Positions 1 through 7,449 of a stretch of DNA of 21,847 nucleotides are shown here, piece after piece (the first letter of the stretch is position 1; the number at the start of each line of letters is the position of its first letter). The notes beneath the pieces were generated by a model. It saw only the letters and a list, made by a program, of their open reading frames with translations. It was not told where the DNA came from and did not search any database. The stretch is from CAZMGV01 sp964565925 (GTDB lineage Bacteria; JAGRBM01; JAHCIT01): contig CAZMGV010000030.1 of NCBI GenBank assembly GCA_964565925.1, forward strand, positions 1-21,847, given 5' to 3'. A program made the position numbers and the translations under genes.

Positions 1-28
1 GGCAGTTTCTCAAATTGTCTGGTTCACG

Positions 29-274
29 TCACGACGGGGCGCAAAGAGGACTTACGTTGAGTCCGCGCTGGATCGGATAAACTGTTCGTGTAATTTCGGC
101 TCCGTCACTCCTGCGGTGGAATGGCTCATCCAGAACTGCCATCAGGTCGATGTCGCTATCCGGCCGGTCTTCTCCGCGAACGGCTGACCCGTAAATGACA
201 AAACCCCGGAAGCGGGAACCGAAGGCCTTGCGCAGCTCGGCGCAAAAGAGCGTCAAAAAGCCCCGGTTGTTCAA
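29..274 (-). CDS. Short MNT-type nucleotidyltransferase domain protein, probably truncated
   Basis: The 81-residue product carries the minimal nucleotidyltransferase signature GSAVRGEDRPDSDIDLM at about residues 29-45. The G-S helix start and paired aspartates (D-S-D-I-D) bind metal and nucleotide in this fold. Such proteins are usually 95-110 residues long and often pair with a HEPN-domain partner as a toxin-antitoxin or AMPylation module. No HEPN gene is visible, though a partner could lie beyond the left edge. The assigned start is TTG; the upstream sequence also stays open, so the true N-terminus is unsure. The end looks abrupt: after residues L-C-A-P the frame stops, while the +1 frame continues R-R-D-V-N-Q-T-I and then stops near position 10. 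That is consistent with a late frameshift. Domain identification is fairly sure; function and integrity are not. Confidence 0.6.
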   Translation of the reverse strand: MNNRGFLTLFCAELRKAFGSRFRGFVIYGSAVRGEDRPDSDIDLMAVLDEPFHRRSDGAEITRTVYPIQRGLNVSPLCAPS

Positions 275-360
275 GCCGTTTTTCGATATCAGCGGTTGCG
301 ATCTGCGCCGTCACGGCGGGGTGCCATTTTGGCACAATTACCGGTGATAAGGGGTCCGGG

Positions 361-574
361 AGTGCACCTGCGAAAGACCCTCCGTCAATACGTCAATTAC
401 TGCAACCGGAGACGCACCCACCGGAGCCTAGACATGGACGCGCCGGTGCACCGGGCAATCGACCCGCCCGAAAACGGACCGATTAGGTCTGAAGCGATTT
501 TGGGCGGCCTGCATCATAAATATTATCGGAACCTAACCGGCGATCCGGATCTGGCCACTCCGTTGGCTGCGTGA
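361..574 (+). pseudogene. C-terminal fragment of an integrase-core (rve) transposase
   Basis: The translation has the C-terminal signature of DDE integrase-core transposases: a Leu/Arg/Tyr-rich helix (LRKTLRQYVNYCN), then RRRTHRSLDMDAP, a proline-rich stretch (AIDPPENGP) and a GGLHHKYYR tail. In full-length relatives this segment follows the catalytic glutamate and the ESFNG- or IGSIRR-type motif. None of the DDE catalytic residues are present upstream, and the open frame before residue 20 shows no resemblance to the family. It is therefore a scrap left from a lost insertion sequence. It lies just beyond the 3' end of the convergent TetR gene (17 bp apart) and beside the truncated nucleotidyltransferase, so this edge is an old recombination site. 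It is not expected to be functional. Confidence 0.65.
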
Positions 575-590
575 AAAGTTTTGACGCACT

Positions 591-1373
591 TTATGACGCA
601 CCCTTTGACGCGCGCACGGAGTTTTCGGGACACATAGGGGATGAGGGTAGATTATTCGTCATGATGCCTAATCCGGTCTTCACGAAACGAGTTAGACCCG
701 GTTTCATTTCTTTCGAGAGATCACCGATATTCCCATTTAGCAGATAGCCGTAAACCGCTTCTTCCATTCCACAAACGAGTGCTCGAAGCGTCACATCCGA
801 GTGACTGAAATGTCCCTGGTTCTCGGCCGGAATGGAGTTCTCAATTTGCCGGAATATCTCGATTAATTCCTGGCGGCGCTGCTCCCGGACTTTTCTCATT
901 TGGTCTCCTCCGGCAGCCGCTGCCATCAGCATAACGCGGGTGAACGCACCCCCATTTTGCATAAGGCGTAAGTAGGTGTCGATGACGTGTGTAAGGGCCT
1001 TTAAGGGGTTTGGGGTATCGCGAGCCGCAGCTTTTACAGAAATCAAGATCTCACCCACCCGTCTGTGGATGATAGCAGCGAGTAGGTCGTCTTTGCTGTT
1101 GAAGTGGATATAGAAAGTCGCCCGACTCATGCCCGACGCCGAGACAATATCTGCGACGGTCGCGTAAGCGAAGCCCTTTGATGCTATCACATCGGTTCCG
1201 GCGGCGATCAGCAAATCGCGCTGTCGAACGGATCGATCTTGCGGAGATAAGTTCCGTGAATAACGTCCTCGTGGCGAAGCTTTGCAGAATGGTAAATCGG
1301 CGGCAATATGCACGGGCTCATTGGGTTTCTGCCGATCACGTTTGGCGTCCGTAGTACCAGAATTCCTTCCCAT
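591..1373 (-). CDS. TetR/AcrR-family transcriptional regulator
   Basis: A 260-residue TetR-type repressor. The DNA-binding domain lies at about residues 50-100, with the canonical helix-turn-helix path: residues around VADIVSASGMSRATFYIHF, where S-x-A/G-T-F/I-Y-x-H-F is the family signature. The rest is an all-helical ligand-binding domain without recognisable residues. The frame stays open farther upstream to 1499 and would overlap the acyl-CoA synthetase gene. I chose the ATG at 1373 because a GAGG Shine-Dalgarno lies just upstream and the longer version would only add an uncharged tail before a basic leader. Even so, this start leaves an unusually long basic leader of about 50 residues. 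The gene lies 79 bp downstream of the acyl-CoA synthetase gene on the same strand, so it is probably the last gene of that transcript. It is the obvious candidate regulator of the oxidation locus. Confidence 0.85.
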   Translation of the reverse strand: MGRNSGTTDAKRDRQKPNEPVHIAADLPFCKASPRGRYSRNLSPQDRSVRQRDLLIAAGTDVIASKGFAYATVADIVSASGMSRATFYIHFNSKDDLLAAIIHRRVGEILISVKAAARDTPNPLKALTHVIDTYLRLMQNGGAFTRVMLMAAAAGGDQMRKVREQRRQELIEIFRQIENSIPAENQGHFSHSDVTLRALVCGMEEAVYGYLLNGNIGDLSKEMKPGLTRFVKTGLGIMTNNLPSSPMCPENSVRASKGAS

Positions 1374-1452
1374 ATTCCTCAGCCCTTTCGTTCTGAAATT
1401 CGATTTTACACCGCTCGAATTCAATGTCGCCGTCTTGATGATCGGATACGGA

Positions 1453-3231
1453 TTAGCCGATGGCTCCGCTTGGGATACGACCGAAGCGTTCGGTATCAAT
1501 CGGCTCGTACTGATCTTTGGCGAGGATGTATAAAGGGTCGCGGACGCGGTTTGGATCGTAGCCTTCGTCCCGATACTCCCTCTTCTGGTGTTTGAAAGTC
1601 CCGGTAATCTTAATGTCGTTACTCAACAACCGGACGAACATTGGACGTTGGTAGCTCGCCAGGTTCTGTCCGATGAATTTTGAAAAGGACTGCAGATTGA
1701 AGCTCTGTTCCTGAACGCGGATTGCCGCCATTCCCGCCTGACCTTCCATGCCGGGCACCGAAACGCCGTAAACCACACATTCCGTCACACTCTGGAAATT
1801 ACCGATAATGCTGGCTACTTCCATCGTCGACACATTTTCGCCTTTCCAACGGTAGGTGTCACCTAGCCGGTCGCCGAACGATAGCCAGCCGCCGGTGTGC
1901 AGACAGATAAGATCACCTGTATTGAAATACTGGTCTCCGGGCTCGAGCACGTCATGGATGATTTTCTGGTTGGTCGATTCCTTATCCAGATAACCCTGGA
2001 ACGGTATGAGCGGATTGATTCTTCCAAGAAGCAGGCCTGTTTCTCCTGGCTTTACAGGTTGGCAAAGGCCGTTGCTTCCGCGACGAACTTCCCCGCTTTC
2101 CGGATCGCAATGCACAATCGCCTGGCCAGGCATACGCCTTCCGATCATTCCGGGCCGGCCTTCGATATTGAAATTACCGGTGTTCGATTCTGTCGCACCG
2201 TAGAACTCACGTACTAGCGGTATGCGGAAACGCTTTTGAAAAGGAACCCATACCTCGGGGCGCATGCCATTCCCGAAGCAGAGCCGGAGCCTGTGCTCGG
2301 TCTCATCGGGGTGTTGCGTGGTATTCAGAAGGTAGCGGCAGAGTTCTCCGATATAGATAAATACCGTGGCCCGGAACTGACGGATATCGCGCCAGAATTC
2401 AGAGGCGGAAAATTTCCGGCGAATCGCCAGTGTGGAACCTGTGGTGAGGACCGAACCCCACCCGATCATCATCCCATTAGAGTGATAGAGCGGTAGCGCA
2501 ACATACGTAACATCACCGAGTTTTGTCTCCAGGGCGATTTTGCCGACAATAAGTCCGGCTGCCAGCATCCGGTGGTTGGTAATAACGGCTGCCTTCGGCA
2601 GCCCCGTCGTTCCCGATGTGTATATGTAGCAAAATACGTCCTGTAATTCGGGAGATGTCGCTTTGAACTTGGGTGATCGGGATCCGATGGCTTCGTTAAT
2701 GACCGTGCCGAAATTGGATTTTGCCGTCTCGATTCTGTCATCGTGAATGAGGAAATCGGTATCCGGATTGAGGGCCGGGAAATTTCCGATGATCTGGGAG
2801 ACCCGGGCAGCATGTTCGACTCCGGCCAGTACTTTTTTGGGACTTACGGCACCAATCGCGTGGGTGAGCGCCGCGCCGGTTAGATTGGTATTCACCAGCG
2901 CTGTTATTGCGCGCAGACGGCTTAGCCCCATAATAGCGAATAGATATTCCGGGCGGTTGTCCATTATAAGTGCAACCGTATCTCCGGTGCCGATTCCGGA
3001 CGCCTCGAAGTAACCTGCATAACGGCTCGCCCATTCGTCTACTTCCTTCCATGTATAACGCCGGTTTTCGAACAGAATAGCTGAACTGTCCGGCGCAGAA
3101 TTAGCACGTTCGGAAAGCATTTTTGCAGGGTTCATCGGGGCGTTGGCCGATAAAATCCGTGCATACCTGACCAGGCCCAGGGCATTGTATGCTGCTTGTA
3201 CAAATATTTTGACCGTATTAAGGGTAATCAT
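1453..3231 (-). CDS. Long/very-long-chain acyl-CoA synthetase, FATP (SLC27A/FadD6)-like
   Basis: This 592-residue ANL-superfamily enzyme activates a carboxylic acid with ATP to the acyl-adenylate and then the CoA thioester. The P-loop YIYTSGTTGLPKAA is at 202-215, the A5-type motif FYGATESN at 343-350 and the NTGD adenine/ribose motif at about 437-440. The fatty-acid-transport-protein signature GDRLGDTYRWKGENVST is at 453-469, and the C-terminal catalytic lysine lies in TGTFKHQK at about 543-550. The GDTxRWKGENVST signature separates very-long-chain/FATP synthetases from ordinary FadD, so the likely substrate is a long, branched or cyclic (for example steroid-side-chain) acid. Length is normal for the family. 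No convincing Shine-Dalgarno precedes the ATG at 3231; later methionines (residues 33 and 38) would cut into the conserved N-terminus. It is likely co-transcribed with the downstream TetR gene and probably with the upstream di-iron gene (182 bp away). Confidence 0.9.
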   Translation of the reverse strand: MITLNTVKIFVQAAYNALGLVRYARILSANAPMNPAKMLSERANSAPDSSAILFENRRYTWKEVDEWASRYAGYFEASGIGTGDTVALIMDNRPEYLFAIMGLSRLRAITALVNTNLTGAALTHAIGAVSPKKVLAGVEHAARVSQIIGNFPALNPDTDFLIHDDRIETAKSNFGTVINEAIGSRSPKFKATSPELQDVFCYIYTSGTTGLPKAAVITNHRMLAAGLIVGKIALETKLGDVTYVALPLYHSNGMMIGWGSVLTTGSTLAIRRKFSASEFWRDIRQFRATVFIYIGELCRYLLNTTQHPDETEHRLRLCFGNGMRPEVWVPFQKRFRIPLVREFYGATESNTGNFNIEGRPGMIGRRMPGQAIVHCDPESGEVRRGSNGLCQPVKPGETGLLLGRINPLIPFQGYLDKESTNQKIIHDVLEPGDQYFNTGDLICLHTGGWLSFGDRLGDTYRWKGENVSTMEVASIIGNFQSVTECVVYGVSVPGMEGQAGMAAIRVQEQSFNLQSFSKFIGQNLASYQRPMFVRLLSNDIKITGTFKHQKREYRDEGYDPNRVRDPLYILAKDQYEPIDTERFGRIPSGAIG

Positions 3232-3413
3232 GTTCAGCGATCTCGTATATTCCTGCGGAAGTTGGCGAGGATCCCCACCTCTGCGCGATTACGGTTGTAC
3301 AGAATAGATAGACGTGTAGTTAGGGCAGCAGCCGATCCGGATGTTTACGTCTCATACTGTTTGTGATCCGGCCGACAAAGGATTCGAAATCGGCTGAATT
3401 GTCTGCCTGCCTT
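3232..3413. other. Intergenic gap between di-iron gene and acyl-CoA synthetase gene
   Basis: These 182 bp separate two leftward genes. I see no gene, no clear hairpin followed by a T-run on the transcribed strand, and no convincing promoter. The distance leaves room for an internal promoter for the synthetase and TetR genes, but none can be supported by eye. Confidence 0.4.
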
Positions 3414-4499
3414 CTAGATTATCTCGCAGTTTTCAAGATCCACGGAATCGACATTGACCTCGATCTTCTGCAGTAGCGAAAGGTCATCGAACATCTGTAC
3501 CTTGGCTTCTTCGTACTTTTTCCGAATACGGTCCGTGCCGACCAGGCCCACACGCACGAGCGCCGGCATCATCAAGTCCTTGAAGGTGTGGATTTGTCCC
3601 GGCAGAGCCTTGGGACGCCATCCGCTCATATACTCTTCCGCCATGCCCTTCATGAAATCTTTCGGATCGATTCCGCTGTCCCGCAGTACGTTCCCAAAAA
3701 TACCCGTCGCAATCTGTCCTTGTCCGTTGCTGCTGCCGAAGCGTGCCTTACGCATCAGCGTCAGGGCCTCAAAGGCGAAGTCTTCTGCCTCGGCAAGACT
3801 GTCAGGATGCAGATCCGCGATAGCTTCTTTCACGTAGACGTTGCCATAAGCCACATGGCGGGCTTCATCTTTGATTACGTATTCGATGAGCTGGCGGAAG
3901 AGGGGTTCATTCGTCGCCTCCATCATGTTCGTGAATGATCCTAATGCCAGACCTTCGACGATCATCTGCATGCCGACGCACATGCAGATCCAGTTATCAT
4001 GCGTGAGTGTCCTGTCGATGACTTCCTTGAGAAAGGTTTCGATCGGGTAGATCTTGCCAATCTTCCTGATATAGCGTTCAAACACTTCCACATGGCGGGC
4101 TTCATCCATGGTCTGCGTAGCCACATAGAGCTTGGCCTCATAATCTGGCACCGCGTGCGTGAGGGCGGCCGCCACCATTAATGCACCCTGTTCACCATGA
4201 AGGAACTGGGAAAGCGCGTATGCCGCATTATTGGCTGCGAATGTTTCGCGCTGCGACTTGGACAGCCGATTCCAGAACTTTGTTTCTTTGAAAGGCATCC
4301 GCTCGGTATCGAGGATGTCCGCCGACGGATCGACGGCACGACTCCAGTCGATGTGAACCTCTGCATCCCACTGCTGGCGTTTGGCCATCGAGTAGAGACG
4401 TCGCAGCTGGTCAATATTGATTTCGTAGCTGAACTGCCAGCACACATCGAGCGGCGTGTGATATCTCTGTGTTGTTTCAGGATTGGCTATGGCAGTCAT
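3414..4499 (-). CDS. Ferritin-like di-iron carboxylate protein (R2-like / AurF-like oxygenase candidate)
   Basis: The 361-residue protein has the full four-helix di-iron pattern: E103 (HGEQGA), E133-x-x-H136 (DEARHVE), E182 (VEGLALGSF) and E212-x-x-H215 (DEARHVAYG). The intervals E-x29-ExxH and E-x29-ExxH are the same in both halves. Two DEARH motifs are typical of ribonucleotide-reductase-R2-like and AurF/CmlI-like di-iron oxygenases, and lie outside classical ferritins. The likely role is O2-dependent oxidation of an organic substrate in the cytoplasm; the substrate cannot be read from sequence. No signal peptide is visible. The ATG at 4499 has an AAGGA Shine-Dalgarno with 9-nt spacing. It sits between the SDR and acyl-CoA synthetase genes on the same strand, with its own 239-bp upstream region. 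Fold and metal ligands are well supported; the enzymatic class is inferred. Confidence 0.85.
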   Translation of the reverse strand: MTAIANPETTQRYHTPLDVCWQFSYEINIDQLRRLYSMAKRQQWDAEVHIDWSRAVDPSADILDTERMPFKETKFWNRLSKSQRETFAANNAAYALSQFLHGEQGALMVAAALTHAVPDYEAKLYVATQTMDEARHVEVFERYIRKIGKIYPIETFLKEVIDRTLTHDNWICMCVGMQMIVEGLALGSFTNMMEATNEPLFRQLIEYVIKDEARHVAYGNVYVKEAIADLHPDSLAEAEDFAFEALTLMRKARFGSSNGQGQIATGIFGNVLRDSGIDPKDFMKGMAEEYMSGWRPKALPGQIHTFKDLMMPALVRVGLVGTDRIRKKYEEAKVQMFDDLSLLQKIEVNVDSVDLENCEII

Positions 4500-4738
4500 T
4501 CGGATAATCCTTCTGGCAATCAGTGTAGTGGATACGGCATCTCGGCCGACATTCCCTTTAGTTAGGATAGTAAATAGTAATTATCAAAGGGTAGCTAAAA
4601 ATATACTATATGTGAGAAAGGTAGGATTATGTTGATCTCTTCAAAACCAGTGCATATCCATGGCTTTAACCAGCGCATTCTTGAAACCAAATGTGATTCG
4701 TTAGGGCTCCTGTGCAATCTCGGCATTTCGGCAAACTG
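4500..4738. promoter_or_regulatory. AT-rich upstream region of the di-iron gene (possible leftward promoter)
   Basis: The 239-bp gap is AT-rich near 4560-4615, unlike the flanking genes. Reading leftward there is a TTGATA hexamer (4585-4590 on the given strand), a 17-nt spacer and TAACTA, a weak sigma70-like pair. An 11-bp perfect inverted repeat ATATACTATAT lies at 4601-4611. The octamer TAGTAAAT at 4568-4575 is the same as one half of the palindrome at 7283-7298 in the divergent region. No gene is visible. The region may give the di-iron, synthetase and TetR genes a promoter separate from the monooxygenase-SDR pair. Confidence 0.35.
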
Positions 4739-5566
4739 CTAATGCGAAAGCCGATAGATGGCACCCAGTCCCCGTGCGTAAAGCGAAGGCAGCAGACGCT
4801 TTATACGCCAAGTGAGCCGTGCATCGAACTGCGGCACAACATAAAGCTTGCCCGCGTCGAGGGCGTCGAGTGTGTTCCGGGCCACCGTGTCTGGAGAGAT
4901 GCCGGTCCATCGCATCATTTGCCGGCCCAAGCGCATTTTTCCTTCCGGTGCCCGGGCACCCTCGAGGATATTCGTTTGTACAAACGTGGGGCACAGCACG
5001 GAGACGTTGATACCTGACCCAGCCAGTTCCGCCGCTAGCGTCTCCGACAGCGACATAACTGCGGATTTCGTGACATTGTAGGGCCCCATTTCGGGTGCGG
5101 CGGCAAACCCAGCAGCCGATGCCACATTGACAATGCCTCCACCCCCGTTCTTTCGCAGGCGGGGTACGAATTCATGACAGCCATGAATGACACCCCAGAG
5201 ATTTATCCCTAACGCCCATTTCCAGTCATCGAGAGTTATCTCGCCTACGCGGCCACCTATTCCGACACCGGCGTTATTCACCATAAGGTTCACTCGCCCG
5301 CCGAAGAATGAGTCGGCGGTGTTTGCCAGATTCTGGACCTCTACCGCGCTCGCGACATCGCAACGGACAGATGTCGCCTCTCTGCCAAGGGCACGGATGA
5401 ACTGCGCGGTCCGTTCTGCGGTTAGTTCATTGATGTCCGAGCAGATCACGCTGCCGCCGCGTCTCGCGATCTCCATGGCGAACGCCCTGCCGATTCCACT
5501 CCCGGCACCCGTGACGACTGCCCTAGCGTTTTTCGTGCGAAGGTTAGCTTGCATGGGTAAACTCAT
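4739..5566 (-). CDS. Short-chain dehydrogenase/reductase (classical SDR)
   Basis: A 275-residue Rossmann oxidoreductase that interconverts an alcohol and a ketone using NAD(P). The cofactor loop TGAGSGIG is at 19-26. D44 at the end of beta-2 (SVICSDIN) favours NAD(H). NNAGV is at 97-101 and the catalytic tetrad is N122 (INLWG), S150 (VASAAG), Y163 and K167 (YNVTK). The C-terminal tail GKLYVVPQFDARLTWRIKRL resembles SDRs found beside flavin monooxygenases, such as in the mycobacterial mymA locus (from memory of that family, not searched). The ATG at 5566 lies 23 nt inside the end of the monooxygenase gene, with a GAGG Shine-Dalgarno, so the two are translationally coupled. A second ATG four codons later is less well spaced. 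It plausibly supplies the ketone substrate for the adjacent monooxygenase or handles its product. Confidence 0.9.
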   Translation of the reverse strand: MSLPMQANLRTKNARAVVTGAGSGIGRAFAMEIARRGGSVICSDINELTAERTAQFIRALGREATSVRCDVASAVEVQNLANTADSFFGGRVNLMVNNAGVGIGGRVGEITLDDWKWALGINLWGVIHGCHEFVPRLRKNGGGGIVNVASAAGFAAAPEMGPYNVTKSAVMSLSETLAAELAGSGINVSVLCPTFVQTNILEGARAPEGKMRLGRQMMRWTGISPDTVARNTLDALDAGKLYVVPQFDARLTWRIKRLLPSLYARGLGAIYRLSH

Positions 5567-7094
5567 AGTGCCTCATGGGGAAGTGCTTGCTTCGCCAGAG
5601 CATCTCATAACTGGAAGCGGGCCTCAGGAACGGCGCATCGCCGTGCTGGTCGAAGTAGTAACTGTTCGCTCCGCTGCAGTTGTTGTTGAAGAAAACCGTG
5701 TTTTGCTGGCGTCGCAGCGTCATTTGGAAAAAATCGTCGTGGGCCTTCTGGCGGATCTCGACACAGGTCGCATGCCGCCTTTTCGCTTCAAGTATGCAGC
5801 GTAATGCATGCGTGGTCTGCGCTTCGACCATGGCAAACCAGGATGATCCCGAAAATGAATACGGTCCGAGAACTCCAAAGTAGTTGGGGAATTTCGGAAC
5901 CGTCGCCCCTTCGTAAGCCTGGAAGCGGTGTTCTGCCCAGAATCCCCCAAGCTCCAAGTTGTCGCGGCCGATGACCTGAAAGGCTGGAATGTTGCCTTTT
6001 TCGAACGTCTGATAGCCGGTTGCGCAGATCAGCACGTCGACACCGCGTTCTTTGCCGTCGGCAGTGACTATTCCCCCCGGAGTTATCCGTTCGATGGGAT
6101 CCGTCACCAGCTCGACGTTATTCCGTGTAAACGTACGGAAGTACTCGTTGGAGAACGTCGGCCGTTTGCAGCCGAAACCGTAATTAGGCGTCAATTTTTT
6201 ACGAAGTCCCGGATCGTTCGGGATTTGCCGCTTGAGATTATTTTTGCCGGCGGCCTCCGCCCGCTTTATCAGCCATGGCATTTGCTTGAAATAAACAACC
6301 CCCGTGACCATCATTATTTCGGTAAAAAAATCTGTCCCGTGGCGGATCGATCGCTGTGCGACAGGTAAGGTTCGGAAAAGCATCTTCATCCATTCCGGAA
6401 TCTCGCGATCGAACTTCGGCAGCACCCAAATTGGCGTACGCTGGTAGACGTCCAAGTGGCCGAGTTTGTCCGCGACTGCCGGTATGAGCTGAACGGCAGT
6501 GGCTCCGGTTCCGATGATGGCGACCCGTTTTCCGGTCAGATCATATTGGTGGTCCCACCGGGCAGCGTGAATCGTTTTGCCCTTAAAGGACTTGATTCCC
6601 TTAATATCGGGCAATTTAGGTTTAATCAGTCCGCCGGTCGCGGAGATGATGTAACGGGCCATTATGACCTGGCCGTCTTTTGTCTGGACGCGCCAGAGAT
6701 GATGGGCAGCATCGAATGCGGTGCTCGTCACTGCGGTATTGAATTTCATATGCTCGCGGACACCGTATTTTGTCGCGCAATGCTGGGCATATGCCTGTAG
6801 TTCCGCGCCGGGCGCGAAAATCCGTGACCAGTTGGGATTTTGCTCGAATGAATAGGAATACGTGAAGGACGTGATGTCCACCGCGAGGCCGGGGTACGAA
6901 TTATCGCGCCATGTCCCTCCCAAGTCGCCGTCTCTTTCTAGAATAATGAATGAATCTATCCCAGCTTCCTTCAGCTTGATACCGGCACCTATACCGGAAA
7001 ACCCGGCACCAACGACCAGGACTTCGTAATCCGGCTTTTTCTGGCCACTGCGTCTGCGGAAGGTCGTCTGCGTGATTGCTGACCGGGTGCTCAT
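5544..7094 (-). CDS. Flavin-containing monooxygenase, Baeyer-Villiger type (EthA/MymA-like)
   Basis: A 516-residue FAD/NADPH enzyme that inserts one O2 atom next to a ketone, giving an ester or lactone, or oxidises S/N atoms. The FAD-binding GxGxxG is GAGFSG at 29-34. The GGTWRDNSYPG segment at 59-69 is typical of Baeyer-Villiger monooxygenases, and the class fingerprint FxGxxxHxxxW is met by FKGKTIHAARW at 170-180. The second, NADPH-binding, Rossmann motif is GTGATA at 195-200. CATGYQTF near 360 is the conserved ATG motif. Length is normal for the EthA-like group. The ATG at 7094 has a strong GGGAGAGGA Shine-Dalgarno. It is the first leftward gene from the divergent promoter region and overlaps the SDR gene. 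A paralogue is transcribed rightward at 8380. Substrate cannot be deduced. Confidence 0.92.
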   Translation of the reverse strand: MSTRSAITQTTFRRRSGQKKPDYEVLVVGAGFSGIGAGIKLKEAGIDSFIILERDGDLGGTWRDNSYPGLAVDITSFTYSYSFEQNPNWSRIFAPGAELQAYAQHCATKYGVREHMKFNTAVTSTAFDAAHHLWRVQTKDGQVIMARYIISATGGLIKPKLPDIKGIKSFKGKTIHAARWDHQYDLTGKRVAIIGTGATAVQLIPAVADKLGHLDVYQRTPIWVLPKFDREIPEWMKMLFRTLPVAQRSIRHGTDFFTEIMMVTGVVYFKQMPWLIKRAEAAGKNNLKRQIPNDPGLRKKLTPNYGFGCKRPTFSNEYFRTFTRNNVELVTDPIERITPGGIVTADGKERGVDVLICATGYQTFEKGNIPAFQVIGRDNLELGGFWAEHRFQAYEGATVPKFPNYFGVLGPYSFSGSSWFAMVEAQTTHALRCILEAKRRHATCVEIRQKAHDDFFQMTLRRQQNTVFFNNNCSGANSYYFDQHGDAPFLRPASSYEMLWRSKHFPMRHYEFTHAS

Positions 7095-7449
7095 GGTTTT
7101 CCTCTCCCTAACATGATGGGCAGGACATGCGGATATTTCTAATTAAGGACACTTTCGCTCCAATTGACATTAATGAGCTTTACACTGATCGGCGTCAATA
7201 GAATTTTCGATAATGAAGATCATTGTAAACAAGGCGAATATGATCGAAAGTAGTGTATAAGTAGTTATAAATACTAGGTATTTTAGTAAATTTACTAAGA
7301 GACTATATAATATAGCTATCGCTATTCTTGTCTTGACAGACTGAAGTTATTAAGACATAGCTATCTCTATGGAGTTTGGGTGGGGGTAGGAAAAGTAATA
7401 TTTCCCCCTGAGTTCATCTCTTAACGCATAACGCAAGAGGACAAGAAAA
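7095..7449. promoter_or_regulatory. AT-rich divergent promoter region with palindromic and direct-repeat sites
   Basis: These 355 bp separate the leftward monooxygenase from the rightward PF10118 gene and hold no gene. The centre (about 7200-7370) is much richer in A/T than the flanking genes. Rightward, a perfect -10 TATAAT lies at 7306-7311, with the palindrome of 7283-7298 covering the matching -35/spacer position. A TTGACA hexamer is at 7333-7338 but has only a poor -10 at 17 nt. A 14-bp direct repeat occurs twice (7312-7325 and 7357-7370, 13 of 14 identical: ATAGCTATCGCTAT / ATAGCTATCTCTAT). A 13-bp inverted repeat AATGA-AGA-TCATT is at 7212-7224. Leftward, TTGACG (around 7191-7196 on the given strand) with CATTAA or ATTAAT 17-18 nt on is a possible promoter. 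The layout suggests tight coordinated control by one or more repressors. Confidence 0.6.
7283..7298. promoter_or_regulatory. 16-bp perfect palindrome, probable repressor operator
   Basis: TTAGTAAATTTACTAA is perfectly self-complementary with no spacer. It lies 7 bp upstream of a consensus TATAAT, so a bound dimer would block RNA polymerase on the rightward promoter. Size and symmetry suit a TetR-type dimer, and the TetR encoded at 591-1373 is the nearest candidate. The binding partner is inferred. Confidence 0.55.

Noticed and set aside
1374..1499. Longer TetR start at 1499
   Set aside because: It would overlap the acyl-CoA synthetase gene by 47 bp and adds no conserved sequence; the ATG at 1373 has a GAGG site.
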